A stretch of 41,360 nt of DNA from assembly GCA_013388835.1 (NCBI GenBank), contig JACAEL010000043.1, positions 1 to 41,360 of the forward strand. The letters are read 5' to 3'. This stretch comes from Candidatus Thorarchaeota archaeon. GTDB taxonomy: Archaea; Asgardarchaeota; Thorarchaeia; Thorarchaeales; Thorarchaeaceae. The notes beneath the pieces are model-generated. The model was not told the origin of the DNA. It did no database searches and saw only the letters and a list, made by a program, of their open reading frames with translations. Both the position numbers and the translations under genes were made by a program. Below, one piece after another: positions 16,701 to 25,268 of the stretch; within the stretch, counting starts at the first letter, position 1; each line of letters begins with the position of its first letter.

Positions 16701-18218
16701 TTAGACCTTTCCCCGCTGGATGTCGCGCATGATCATCTTGGTAGTGAGGGCAGCACTCATCAAGACACTGGGCACTCCAGCCCCGGGATGGGTTCCTGCG
16801 CCCACCAGATAGAGCCCCTTGACGTCCTGCGACCGGTTGTGAGGCCTGAAGAAGCCTGACTGTAGAAGGGTTGGTCTCAGACTGAATGCCGCTCCCTTGT
16901 ACGAGTTGAGTTCGACATCGTAGTCCTTGGGTGTAAACACACTCACAACATCAAGGTTGTCTAATAGTCCGGGTAGTACTCTCCGATCGAGTGTTGAGAG
17001 GATATGCTCCTTGAACGACTCCTTACGCTCTTCCCAGTCGATACCATTGTCAAGATTGCTCACAGGAGTGCATGCATACATGGTCTCACAGCCGGGTGGT
17101 GCCAGCTCCGGGTCTGTGCGTGTGGGAATGTGGAGGTAGGTGGAGAAGTCGTCAGGTAGTGGGCGGTTCTTGAAGATGTCCTTGATGAGACCCTTGTACC
17201 TTGGCCCGAACACAATACTGTGGTGCGCCATGTCGGGGTACTGCTTCCTCACTCCAAAGTAGACCATGAAGAGGCTCATGGAGTACTTGGCCTTCCTGAA
17301 GCGCTTGTCGCTCTCTCGTCTCCTGAATCGTCTGTCAATCATGGTCGTATAGGAGCGGGCGACATCAGCATTGGATATTACCAGGTCCGCATCGTGAAAG
17401 GTGCCATCTGCGGTCGTGACACCCTTGACCCGTCTCCTCTCGGAGACCTCTATCTGCTTGACCTCGGAGTTCAGTCGAACCTCTCCGCCCAGCTCTCTGA
17501 AGAGTCGCTCCATGCCGTCCACCAACTTGTGGGTCCCGCCCTTTACCCACCACACGCCATGTTTCTCCTCAATGTATGTGATGAGCGTGTATATTGCGGT
17601 CGCCTCGAACGGGTCGCCGCCTATGAACAGCGGATTGAAGGACATCGCCATCCTCAACCGCTCGTCCTTCAGGTAGCTTGCTACAAATCCATAGACGCTC
17701 TTGTACGCCTTGTGCCACACTCCGGCGGGGCCCATCTTTGCCATGCTCCAAATCGTCTCGAAGGGCATGGAGCCAAACTTCTCGAAGCCAAGCTCATAGA
17801 TAGGCTTGACCCGTTTCAGGAACTTCTGATAGCCCCTGACATCATGTGGGTTGAACCTCTCAATCTGAGGCAGGTTGTCTTCCATGCCGCCATATTCCAT
17901 CTGTGTTCCATCGCTGAAGTAGAGCCTGTACTTGGGCTTGATCTCCTTGAGCTGAACATAGTCGCCTGCCTTTCGTCCGGCGAAGCTGAAAAGGTCATCA
18001 ACCAGAGTAGGTGGGGTGAGTATCGTTGGCCCGGTGTCGAACGTGTAGCCATTCTTGGTGAAGACCCCGGCTCGACCCCCCAGCTGGTGTCGCTTTTCGA
18101 GGAGAAGCGTCGGGAAGCCTGATGCCTGCATTCTGAGTGCAGCTGCAAGACCCCCAATGCCACCTCCAATTACAATGGTGCGCCTGCCGGAGTTGTCCAT
18201 GGACGAGTGCGTAGTCAT
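16701..18218 (-). CDS. crtI: Phytoene desaturase, CrtI family
   Basis: This 505-residue FAD-dependent desaturase introduces double bases bonds of the conjugated chain into phytoene to give lycopene. The N-terminal dinucleotide fold is TIVIGGGIGGLAAALRM, followed by LLLEKRHQLGGRAG and GYTFDTGPTILTPP, typical of CrtI. The C-terminal FAD loop is GLYLVGAGTHPGAGVPSVL. Length is standard. It lies 31 bases downstream of crtB on the same strand. The window has a second CrtI paralogue (19433-20905). This one is taken as the phytoene desaturase because it pairs with phytoene synthase, while the other pairs with the C50-specific genes. That division is inferred from gene order. Confidence 0.88.
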   Translation of the reverse strand: MTTHSSMDNSGRRTIVIGGGIGGLAAALRMQASGFPTLLLEKRHQLGGRAGVFTKNGYTFDTGPTILTPPTLVDDLFSFAGRKAGDYVQLKEIKPKYRLYFSDGTQMEYGGMEDNLPQIERFNPHDVRGYQKFLKRVKPIYELGFEKFGSMPFETIWSMAKMGPAGVWHKAYKSVYGFVASYLKDERLRMAMSFNPLFIGGDPFEATAIYTLITYIEEKHGVWWVKGGTHKLVDGMERLFRELGGEVRLNSEVKQIEVSERRRVKGVTTADGTFHDADLVISNADVARSYTTMIDRRFRRRESDKRFRKAKYSMSLFMVYFGVRKQYPDMAHHSIVFGPRYKGLIKDIFKNRPLPDDFSTYLHIPTRTDPELAPPGCETMYACTPVSNLDNGIDWEERKESFKEHILSTLDRRVLPGLLDNLDVVSVFTPKDYDVELNSYKGAAFSLRPTLLQSGFFRPHNRSQDVKGLYLVGAGTHPGAGVPSVLMSAALTTKMIMRDIQRGKV

Positions 18219-18249
18219 TTCAGGTCTGCTCCTTTCGTGTCTTGAGAAG

Positions 18250-19215
18250 TCATCCGGACAGGCGCCTGATACGCTCCTGTTCCCTGACCTCTCTCCTGTA
18301 CTCTCTTCTGGCTCGAAGCGCTATCACGAGCTTCTTCCACTTGGGTACCACAGCGCGCTTCCTGAACACGTCATAATCCATCTTCTCAATCTCATCCAGG
18401 ATAGCACCGTAGACCCTGGCTGCCACCTTGACGGTGAAGGCACCCGCAGGAGGGAGGTCCTCGATACCAACCTCAGCCAATCTGCAGATGGCCCTCGTAC
18501 GAGAGATCTCATGCTGTATCATGCGTCTGAAGTTCGGACTCACCTCTTTGCGACCGAAGTCCTCGTCACGAACACGGAACTTCCTGCGAGTCTCCTCGGG
18601 TATGTATATGCGTCCGTTGCCATAGTCCTCTTCCACATCTCGTAGGATGTTGGTCAGCTGCAATGCAATCCCAAGATCGGCAGCCCTATCCAGAGTCTCA
18701 GGGCTGGTAGCACCCCAGATGTGACACATCATCAGACCGACCGTCGAAGCCACCAAGTAGCAGTATCTGTCAAGCTCCTCGTTGGTCTTTACACTCTTCA
18801 AGGTCAGGTCGAGACGGACGCCCTCTATGAGCTCATGCAAGTACTTCACTGGAATCTTGTAGCGGACCATCGTGTCGCCGAAAGCTCGGAAGAGCGGATG
18901 ATTGAATACCTCTCCTTCTGCGAGGCGGTCAGCGATGTCATCAAGCACCGATAGCTCACGCTCGCGTTCCTCTAGACTGAGATTCATCTCGTCTGCGAAG
19001 TCGTCTGCCATGCGACAGAAGCCGTAGAGTGCTGCAAAGGCAAGTCGCTCGTCCTCGTTCAAGTACCTTGATGCAAAGTGGAAGGATCTAGCATTCTCCT
19101 TGAACACGCCCATGCAGTAGTCATAACTCTCCTGCAAGTCGATTGGCCGACTGGCGGACGATTCTCTGACCTCAGATGGGAGTATCCTTAGGTAATGTGT
19201 TCTTTGGCTTAGCAT
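18250..19215 (-). CDS. crtB: Phytoene synthase
   Basis: This 321-residue trans-isoprenyl diphosphate synthase condenses two GGPP into phytoene, the first committed carotenoid step. The first aspartate-rich motif is FCRMADDFADEM and the second is QLTNILRDVEEDYGNGRIYIP. The family segment AALYGFCRMADDF precedes a helical all-alpha fold. The ORF can begin at TTG 19239, but ATG at 19215 has GGTGTGA just upstream and is preferred. Squalene synthase belongs to the same family; the adjacent CrtI and the C50 carotenoid genes make phytoene synthase the better call. Confidence 0.9.
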   Translation of the reverse strand: MLSQRTHYLRILPSEVRESSASRPIDLQESYDYCMGVFKENARSFHFASRYLNEDERLAFAALYGFCRMADDFADEMNLSLEERERELSVLDDIADRLAEGEVFNHPLFRAFGDTMVRYKIPVKYLHELIEGVRLDLTLKSVKTNEELDRYCYLVASTVGLMMCHIWGATSPETLDRAADLGIALQLTNILRDVEEDYGNGRIYIPEETRRKFRVRDEDFGRKEVSPNFRRMIQHEISRTRAICRLAEVGIEDLPPAGAFTVKVAARVYGAILDEIEKMDYDVFRKRAVVPKWKKLVIALRARREYRREVREQERIRRLSG

Positions 19216-19302
19216 ATGCTCACACCGTCTATACGGCAAAGGCCCCTAGACCACAGGTACACGGATTCTGTAATTCTGGGTTGAAGAAGATTGCACGCCC
19301 CT

Positions 19303-19312
19303 CAATATTAAG
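19303..19312 (-). promoter_or_regulatory. TATA box for crtB-crtI
   Basis: Read leftward, CTTAATATTG is a good archaeal TATA element. It predicts a start near 19278, about 60 bases before the crtB ATG. It stands back to back with the crtD promoter, so the two halves of the cluster share one control region of about 200 bases. Confidence 0.5.
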
Positions 19313-19385
19313 CTCTTAGTTGTGTTCCTTTGGGCCATGTCGAAGAAGCGACTCGCAAATGACGAAAAGCTCACCTACAGCGACG

Positions 19386-19393
19386 CTTTTTAG
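19386..19393 (+). promoter_or_regulatory. TATA-like element for crtD-lyeJ-cruF
   Basis: CTTTTTAG lies about 40-47 bases before the crtD ATG at 19433 and predicts transcription start near 19417. The spacing equals that of the winged-helix gene promoter at 3131. An 18-codon mini-ORF (19337-19393) ends inside this element, but would then lie outside the transcript. Confidence 0.45.
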
Positions 19394-19432
19394 TCAGTGG
19401 GCGTGTAAATCCTCTTCTTGAAGGCACATGGA

Positions 19433-20905
19433 ATGAAAGCGATAGTCATTGGTGCCGGGATAGGTGGACTGTCTTCAGCGGCTCTTCTCGCGAAGAGAGG
19501 CTATGACGTGACAGTCCTCGAAAAGAACCAAGACCTTGGGGGCAGAGCCAGAGTATGGAACAAAGACGGTTTCGTCTACGACATGGGGCCGTCATGGTAC
19601 CTGATGCCTGAGATATTCGACCACTTCTTCTCGGCGTTTGGCAGGAGAACGGAGGACTTCTACAAGCTCATCCGACTCAACCCCTCCTACAGGATATTCT
19701 TCGCAGACGAAACGGTAGACATCTCTGCCAACCTGGAGGACAACATGGCTCTCTTCGACAGATTGGAAGAACACGGCGCAGAGAAGCTGCAAAGATATCT
19801 GAAGCAGGCCAGAGAGAAGTACGAGTACCTCATGAAGGGGCTGATGTACGAGGACCTTGCTGGTATCAGGGCCATGTTCAGTCCGCGGCTGATGTCTGCG
19901 GGCCGAAAGCTGAGCATCCTCTCCAACATCGACAAGATCTCTCGCAAGTACTTCACGAGCGAACGGGCCAGAAAGATACTCCAGTACTCCATAGTGTTCC
20001 TGGGCGGCAACCCGAAGAACACGCCTGCCCTGTACTCGATGATATCGCACATTGACTTCAATCTGGGAGTCTGGTACCCGTACGGAGGCATCGGCAAGAT
20101 TGTGGATGCGACAGAGCAGCTCGCACGAGAACACGGGGCGGAGATCAGGACGAGTGTCGAGGTGACAGGCATTCATGTGGAGAGAGGACGAGCACGCTGG
20201 GTGGCGACCAGCGAGGGCAATGTGGAGGCCGACTTATTCGTGTCCAATGCAGACTATCCACATACTGAGACCCAGCTACTTGACCGCAAGTGGCAGACAT
20301 ATCCCACACAGTACTGGGAGAAGAAGACCATTGCGCCATCTGCGTTCGTGCTATACCTGGGATTCGACAAGAAGATAGATGTCCTCACTCACCACAATGT
20401 CATACTCTACCATGACTGGGTGCGGCACTTTGAGCAGATATTCGAGGAGCCGGCATGGCCGGACGAGCCTGCCTACTACCTCTCCTGCCCATCCCGAATG
20501 GATGACACCGTAGCACCTGCCGGCAAGGAGAACATATTCGTGACAATACCCCTATCACCAGGGATTGAAGACACACCGGAGATAAGAGAGAGGTACTTCC
20601 AGAAGGTCCTCGCACACATGGAGACCGTCCTGAAGACGGACCTCAAGGACCATCTTGTAGTCAAGAGAGTCTTCTCAGTCAATGACTTCGCTGAGGACTA
20701 CAACGCCTACAAGGGCACCGCAGTAGGACTGACGCACACGTTCAGTCAGTCTGCATTCTTCAGACCTAGACACCGCAGCAAGAAGGTGAGGAATCTGTAC
20801 TACGTGGGTCAATACACTCACCCGGGAATAGGCGTCCCAATGGCCCTCATATCCGCAGAGATAGTTGCGGACCTTGTCACCAAGAACCATCCACTCTCGA
20901 AGTGA
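19433..20905 (+). CDS. crtD: CrtI-family carotenoid 3,4-desaturase
   Basis: This 490-residue FAD desaturase is related to crtI. It has AIVIGAGIGGLSSAALLAKR at the N-terminus, VLEKNQDLGGRARVW, and VYDMGPSWYLMPEIFDHFF. The C-terminal loop is LYYVGQYTHPGIGVPMALIS. In haloarchaea the order crtD-lyeJ-cruF encodes conversion of lycopene to bacterioruberin, and CrtD introduces the 3,4 double bonds. This gene stands in exactly that position, next to the prenyltransferase and CruF-like genes, so it is named by synteny. ATG at 19433 has AAGG 8 bases upstream; TTG at 19418 is possible. A second phytoene desaturase is the alternative. Confidence 0.82.
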   Translation: MKAIVIGAGIGGLSSAALLAKRGYDVTVLEKNQDLGGRARVWNKDGFVYDMGPSWYLMPEIFDHFFSAFGRRTEDFYKLIRLNPSYRIFFADETVDISANLEDNMALFDRLEEHGAEKLQRYLKQAREKYEYLMKGLMYEDLAGIRAMFSPRLMSAGRKLSILSNIDKISRKYFTSERARKILQYSIVFLGGNPKNTPALYSMISHIDFNLGVWYPYGGIGKIVDATEQLAREHGAEIRTSVEVTGIHVERGRARWVATSEGNVEADLFVSNADYPHTETQLLDRKWQTYPTQYWEKKTIAPSAFVLYLGFDKKIDVLTHHNVILYHDWVRHFEQIFEEPAWPDEPAYYLSCPSRMDDTVAPAGKENIFVTIPLSPGIEDTPEIRERYFQKVLAHMETVLKTDLKDHLVVKRVFSVNDFAEDYNAYKGTAVGLTHTFSQSAFFRPRHRSKKVRNLYYVGQYTHPGIGVPMALISAEIVADLVTKNHPLSK

Positions 20906-20918
20906 TACGACAACAGGG

Positions 20919-21818
20919 GTGATCCTGACGACCGGAGTATTGGCACTGGCCTTCAAGGTCTCTAGGGTGCGCTTCTGGCTCTACTTGGGCGGCACATATG
21001 CCGTGGGCTACATCGCCGGTCTGGCCCACACCGGCACCTATACTGGGGTGGATGGCCTTCTACAAGCCCTGAGCGCACCGCTCTTTCTCCTTCACCTGCT
21101 GTTCTTCATGTTTCCCGCAAACGTCTTCCTCTATGGAGTCAACGACATCTCGGACAAGGACACAGACGTGTTCAACCCCAAGAAGGACGACAAGGAGTAC
21201 AGAGCAACAATAGGAGATGCGACCAAGCTATATGGCATTGTGGTGTTGTCATTCATCTACGGTCTGACGCTGATGCTACTGCAGTTCAACGACCTCACCG
21301 CAGTCCTGCTCATCCTGTCTTGGATGACGCTGTCAGTCCTCTATAGTGCCAAGCCGTTCAGGCTGAAGGCAGTGCCAGTACTCGATTTCGTCTCCAACTT
21401 CCTCTATGTCGTCCCGGCCATCCTTGCATTCTATCAGGTGACCGCAACAGTCCCACCGCTTGTACCTCTCTCTGCAGCCTTCTTCTGGACGTCAGCAATG
21501 CAGGTGTTCTCCGCAATCCCAGACATCGACGCTGACAGAAAGGCAAACGTAAGGACCACGGCTGTCGCAATTGGGCGGACTGCCTCCCTGTTGCTCTGCC
21601 TTGTGTTCTGGGCACTCTTCGCGGCAGTACTGACTATTGTCACTCCATGGAACTACCCCGTTAACCTTCTCACACTGGTATATCCTGCAATTCCCCTGTA
21701 CTTGCTACTGAGACCGTCGACTGACATAACCAAGACGTACTGGTACTTCCCATACTACACCGGCGTGTTCGGAATGACAATCACACTGAGTCTGCTACTG
21801 CAGATAGCAGCGATGTGA
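20919..21818 (+). CDS. lyeJ: UbiA-family prenyltransferase, likely lycopene elongase/hydratase
   Basis: This is an integral membrane prenyltransferase of about 299 residues with 7-9 hydrophobic helices. The first aspartate motif is YGVNDISDKDTDVFNPKK and the second is SAIPDIDADRKANVRTT; both bind prenyl diphosphate through Mg2+. LyeJ-type enzymes add C5 units from DMAPP to each end of lycopene, starting C50 carotenoid synthesis. The family also makes ether lipids and quinones, but the gene lies between crtD and cruF exactly as in haloarchaea. GTG at 20919 is the most family-like start. TTG at 20865 is possible and would overlap crtD. The stop overlaps the first possible cruF start. Confidence 0.82.
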   Translation: MILTTGVLALAFKVSRVRFWLYLGGTYAVGYIAGLAHTGTYTGVDGLLQALSAPLFLLHLLFFMFPANVFLYGVNDISDKDTDVFNPKKDDKEYRATIGDATKLYGIVVLSFIYGLTLMLLQFNDLTAVLLILSWMTLSVLYSAKPFRLKAVPVLDFVSNFLYVVPAILAFYQVTATVPPLVPLSAAFFWTSAMQVFSAIPDIDADRKANVRTTAVAIGRTASLLLCLVFWALFAAVLTIVTPWNYPVNLLTLVYPAIPLYLLLRPSTDITKTYWYFPYYTGVFGMTITLSLLLQIAAM

Positions 21819-22672
21819 AGGCCCACAGGAGATGCAAGCCCGTCATGACCTCGCTCGCCCTCAAGTCACATGGCCCAAGGGCCGGTATTGAGGACTTGCT
21901 CCTCACAGTGTTCTCCGTGGCGTTTTTTCTTGCCAGCTGGCTTGTGGCTAATGTTGACATAGGCGGCGCTGTCAACTGGGTGTCATCCCTCTTCGTCGTA
22001 CTGCTTGCGCTGCCCTCTTACTACTACCTTCTCAGATGGGCCGGGACGAAGAGGACCGCATTGATACTGGCCATCTTTGGTGTATTCCCGCTTGTTGTGG
22101 AGGCCATAGGTATCAGTACAGGCGTACCATATGGCGGCTTCTACTACACAGAGCTTATGGGCTTTAGAGTCTTCGGGCTCGTACCGTGGAGTGTCGCCTT
22201 CGCCTTCTCGCCGCTCATACTTGGCAGCATGGCACTTGCAAGTCAGCTCACAAGACGTGCACTGGTCGCAATCCCTTTCAGCGCATTGCTGCTTGTCGCT
22301 GCAGACCTCATCCTAGATCCAGCAGCTGTTGTTCTCCAGATCTGGGTCTGGCTTGAGCCCGGCCCCTACTACGGGATTCCACTCACGAACTACACTGGAT
22401 GGTTCATGACAGCGACTCTGGGTTCTGCTCTACTGCACATGACGCTGGCAGAAAGCTGGCAAGAAGCGCCAATGATTGACCCCCGGGTGGCGAGTAGTCT
22501 GATGCTGAGTCTTGCCTTCTGGACCGGTTTCTCGCTCTGGACTTCACCGCCGCTGGTCATTCCTGCCGCAGTTGGCTTACTGATGATGACCTTCACAGCG
22601 CACTTCATCCTCCGACGCCCTGCTCCACATCGATTACAGATGGCGGCTGATGGTCGAACCGTGTCAGACTAG
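21815..22672 (+). CDS. cruF: CruF-like carotenoid hydratase (DUF422), likely bisanhydrobacterioruberin hydratase
   Basis: This 285-residue protein is very hydrophobic, with about seven predicted helices. It carries the DUF422/CruF signature: FPLVVEAIGISTGVPYGGF with YYTELMGFRVFGLVPWSVAFA, then LILDPAAVVLQIWVWLEPG and YYGIPLTNYTGWF. CruF adds water across the terminal double bonds of C50 carotenoids, the last step to bacterioruberin. The GTG start overlaps the lyeJ stop (GTGA). ATG at 21845 is an alternative giving a cleaner N-terminus. It completes the set phytoene synthase, desaturases, elongase, hydratase. GGPP synthase must be encoded elsewhere. Confidence 0.85.
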   Translation: MKAHRRCKPVMTSLALKSHGPRAGIEDLLLTVFSVAFFLASWLVANVDIGGAVNWVSSLFVVLLALPSYYYLLRWAGTKRTALILAIFGVFPLVVEAIGISTGVPYGGFYYTELMGFRVFGLVPWSVAFAFSPLILGSMALASQLTRRALVAIPFSALLLVAADLILDPAAVVLQIWVWLEPGPYYGIPLTNYTGWFMTATLGSALLHMTLAESWQEAPMIDPRVASSLMLSLAFWTGFSLWTSPPLVIPAAVGLLMMTFTAHFILRRPAPHRLQMAADGRTVSD

Positions 22673-23020
22673 GCGAACCACCTCCGTGCAGGGCTGCATC
22701 TGCTGTGGTGCCCACTCCGTTTCGACACCAAGTGCGGTCGCTGCGGCGATTTGCGGCGGTGGATTGGAGACTGGGCAGTCCGCGCACACACTGTGGCGTT
22801 AACATACCAACGTACGGAAACAGACGGACAGAGGTCAACCAACACGCGACTGACCTCAAGGAGTGCAGTCCCAGTGCCGTCTGGGCGGACAGGACTCCTG
22901 TGTACATTTATGAAAGACATGTGTCCTCGGCAGACGGGAACAGCATGGCATATGAGTCTCAGATTCATAGGTATGTCTTTCTCCGTGATGACAGTAGGTT
23001 CACCAAACAAGTGCATGTAG
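22673..23020. other. Gene-free stretch after cruF containing repeat copy A
   Basis: Short open frames cross this region but none resembles a protein family. Its main content is copy A of the repeated hairpin element. The last 100 bases show no recognisable gene start for the protease that follows; a TAG stop at 23018-23020 ends the frame immediately upstream of protease-like coding sequence. Confidence 0.55.
22764..22906 (+). repeat. Hairpin-bearing repeated element, copy A
   Basis: This copy shares landmarks with copies B (25269) and C (41248): a left GATTGGA-like box, a central inverted repeat (here GAGGTCA / TGACCTC, 7 perfect pairs), and a right box CCTCAAGGAGTG ending CAGTGCCGTC (22872-22881). 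A 17-base match to copy B, CAGGACTCCTGTGTACA, follows at 22890-22906. It lies just left of the protease/FG-GAP gene pair. Confidence 0.65.
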
Positions 23021-23122
23021 CATCAGTCGGCGGACCCATATACAAGGTGGCTCAGAATCAGAGTAAACGGTCAGCTAGCCTTTGAACGGGTCATCTACCA
23101 ATCATACGAAACCGTAGTAGAT

Positions 23123-23923
23123 GTGCATGAGTTCATGCCATCCACTGGATTCTACGATGTTGTAGTTGAGATTAAGTCTGGAGCGTATATGCCTTGGACC
23201 CTAGTATATCTTGCAGTCGAAAGAAGCGATGCAAAGTACGTTCCGAAGACAATGCAGCTCGTGGTTTCATTCGATTGGAACCCACCAAGTGGGTATCTCG
23301 ACAATTTCGTACAAGGGCTTCGGGAGTTCGTTGACCACGCATGGGATGCGTTCGAGGAGCAGCTCATTGTAACACGAATAGACATCTATGTGGGTGGACT
23401 GAACTGGGACAGCGCCCATATCCGTTGCTGGCAAGCCAACAACTTCAATCCCAATGCTCTTGTTCAATACAGTGTCGATGCACAAGGGAATCCAATCAAG
23501 GGTTCTTATCGTGGTATGCAAAGGATCAATCTCCCACAATACTGGCCTCATGATTCCGCCACTTGGACGGAATGGCCTGCCTATCTCGCAATCACGCACG
23601 AATTGGGCCATGCGTTTTTCCATCTTGCCGATGAGTATATGACTGGACCAGATGTCAATCCTCCTCAGGACACGGAGTGCAGATTGCCATGGGAACCGGT
23701 TTCGATTATGGACGCGGCATACTGGCCCTTTCCGAGAACAGAGTTCTGTGTGCGTGCCATTCATGACCCAGACGGGGATACTGCCCAGACATGGTGGTGG
23801 TGGGGTTGGTCATCCTGGAGAACCATTGCATACTTCAACCCGGATATGTATGAACCATTCGTTGTATATGACACGACTATCGACAATGTTGCAGCTGCCT
23901 TCGTACAGGTGGTTTGCCACTAG
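23123..23923 (+). CDS. M64-like zinc metalloprotease with abnormal 5' end
   Basis: The zinc site ITHELGHAFFHLADEY follows the HExxHxxxxxxDEY pattern of the IgA-peptidase M64 group, and SIMDAAYW fits a downstream Met-turn. A beta-rich N-terminal domain precedes it. Such proteases are normally secreted, yet no signal peptide is present. The first start is GTG at 23123, but protein-like sequence continues upstream in frame (RWLRIRVNGQLAFERVIYQS) to a TAG at 23018, with no start codon between. The gene therefore appears to have lost its real 5' end by truncation, frameshift or rearrangement near repeat copy A. The FG-GAP gene follows 20 bases downstream. The substrate is unknown. Confidence 0.72.
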   Translation: MHEFMPSTGFYDVVVEIKSGAYMPWTLVYLAVERSDAKYVPKTMQLVVSFDWNPPSGYLDNFVQGLREFVDHAWDAFEEQLIVTRIDIYVGGLNWDSAHIRCWQANNFNPNALVQYSVDAQGNPIKGSYRGMQRINLPQYWPHDSATWTEWPAYLAITHELGHAFFHLADEYMTGPDVNPPQDTECRLPWEPVSIMDAAYWPFPRTEFCVRAIHDPDGDTAQTWWWWGWSSWRTIAYFNPDMYEPFVVYDTTIDNVAAAFVQVVCH

Positions 23924-23943
23924 CGCTTGGAGGCAATGAGAAC

Positions 23944-25137
23944 ATGTCCAGAACATACGTCAAGGTCATACCGACAGTAGCCCTTCTTCTGATTGCCGGT
24001 TTCTCAGTATCTGCGTGGTTGGTCTACTCGACATCGCTTGGGACGGACTACTCGAAGTACACGTTTCCGCTCTGGACTATCCCAGAGGGCAGCCATATGT
24101 ATACGCAACTCAGAGTGGGAGACCTCAATGGTGACGGCTTGGATGATGTTGTGGTTACAGGTGACTACTCGCTGGAAGCGGTCTTCCAGAATAGAACAGG
24201 TGGGTTCGAGAACCGGACTCAGATACTGCCCAGTGGGTCATGGGACGGCTTTGTTCTTGAAGACCTCAACGGTGATGGTTCCCTTGACATATGTGCCCTT
24301 AACGCCACGCATGACGGCACGTACTTGGTCACGCTATCCAATAGTGGTACTGGAGCCTTTGCTGTTGCCTCGCAGTATTTACTGGGACCCATACGTCACG
24401 TATTCCCATATCGGTCACACGGCTCTGATGTTCCGGACGTGGGAGTCTACCTGCTAGGGGATCATAATCACATTGTCCTCCTGCACAACAACGGGAGCGG
24501 TCACCTGACTCCCGATGTCTACCTCTCACTCACTGCCCGAAACATACTGGACGTCCTTGCCGCGGATCTGGATGGTGACAATCAAGACGAGATTATCACT
24601 GTGCAGGACAACGGCAACCTCACTGTGTGGTCGAAATCTGCCAGCAGTCGACAATTCAGTAACGTCTCGCGATACCTTGACACAGTTCAAGCCAAGCGGT
24701 CTGCTTGGTTAGTCATCGCAGACATGAATGGTGATGGCATCCAAGATGTGGGTCTGGCGTCCAACATCGGAGCATCACGTGGCGTGCTCGTGTTTCTCTC
24801 GGGCGACTCGATCAATGTGGAGCAGCCCATAATTGAGAGATACTATGACTACACATGGCTAGGAGCGCTTGCTTCGGATTTGGACAGCGACACGGACACT
24901 GATATCGTGCTTTGCACACAGCAGACTGTACTCGTGATGGAGAACAGCCAGTCTGGTCAGATTGGGGGTGAAATCAAGTTCACCGGCTTCATAACGCCGC
25001 ATTCGCCGTCCGTAATCGCACTTGCGGGACACCCGTCACCTGCCCTCATCGTACTGGCCGAACACAGAGGGTGGTATGACCTCAACTTGATCGACTTGGT
25101 GGTGTTCTGGAGAGAGGAGAGAGGGATTCTACCTTGA
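23944..25137 (+). CDS. Secreted or membrane-anchored FG-GAP/VCBS beta-propeller protein
   Basis: This is a 397-residue protein with an N-terminal hydrophobic segment (VIPTVALLLIAGFSVSAWLV, residues 7-26) that serves as signal or anchor. At least five FG-GAP repeats follow, each with a calcium-binding aspartate loop: DLNGDGLDDVVVTG, DLNGDGSLDICAL, DLDGDNQDEIITV, DMNGDGIQDVGLAS and DLDSDTDTDIVLCT. These fold as a beta-propeller resembling integrin alpha heads and usually bind surface ligands or glycans. TTGGAGG lies about 11 bases before the ATG. It is cotranscribed with the protease. The pair suggests an outside-facing function, but no specific ligand can be named. Confidence 0.87.
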   Translation: MSRTYVKVIPTVALLLIAGFSVSAWLVYSTSLGTDYSKYTFPLWTIPEGSHMYTQLRVGDLNGDGLDDVVVTGDYSLEAVFQNRTGGFENRTQILPSGSWDGFVLEDLNGDGSLDICALNATHDGTYLVTLSNSGTGAFAVASQYLLGPIRHVFPYRSHGSDVPDVGVYLLGDHNHIVLLHNNGSGHLTPDVYLSLTARNILDVLAADLDGDNQDEIITVQDNGNLTVWSKSASSRQFSNVSRYLDTVQAKRSAWLVIADMNGDGIQDVGLASNIGASRGVLVFLSGDSINVEQPIIERYYDYTWLGALASDLDSDTDTDIVLCTQQTVLVMENSQSGQIGGEIKFTGFITPHSPSVIALAGHPSPALIVLAEHRGWYDLNLIDLVVFWREERGILP

Positions 25138-25175
25138 TTGAGCCTGAGTGTCTGTCGTTGCGACTGGACTGACTC

Positions 25176-25194
25176 CCCTAGGGCACTCCTAGGG
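25176..25194 (+). terminator. Hairpin after the FG-GAP gene
   Basis: CCCTAGG, a 5-base loop, then CCTAGGG gives a 7-bp perfect stem 40 bases past the FG-GAP stop codon. There is no T-run after it, so a role in RNA 3'-end formation is tentative. Confidence 0.4.
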
Positions 25195-25268
25195 AATCGC
25201 TGTGCTCATGATGCACGGGAGCCAGTATCGGTGAACTCCGGTAACAGGATTGACAGCTGGTGCCGCGA

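Noticed and set aside
17220-18122. 300-codon open frame antisense to crtI
   Set aside because: It is a shadow of crtI, which has full family motifs on the other strand.
19337-19393. 18-codon mini-ORF before crtD as a possible leader peptide
   Set aside because: It lies upstream of the predicted transcript start at about 19417, and it has no attenuator-like hairpin.
23018-23020. In-frame TAG before the protease as a pyrrolysine codon
   Set aside because: No pyl genes are visible, the upstream frame is not protein-like, and truncation near the repeat explains it more simply.
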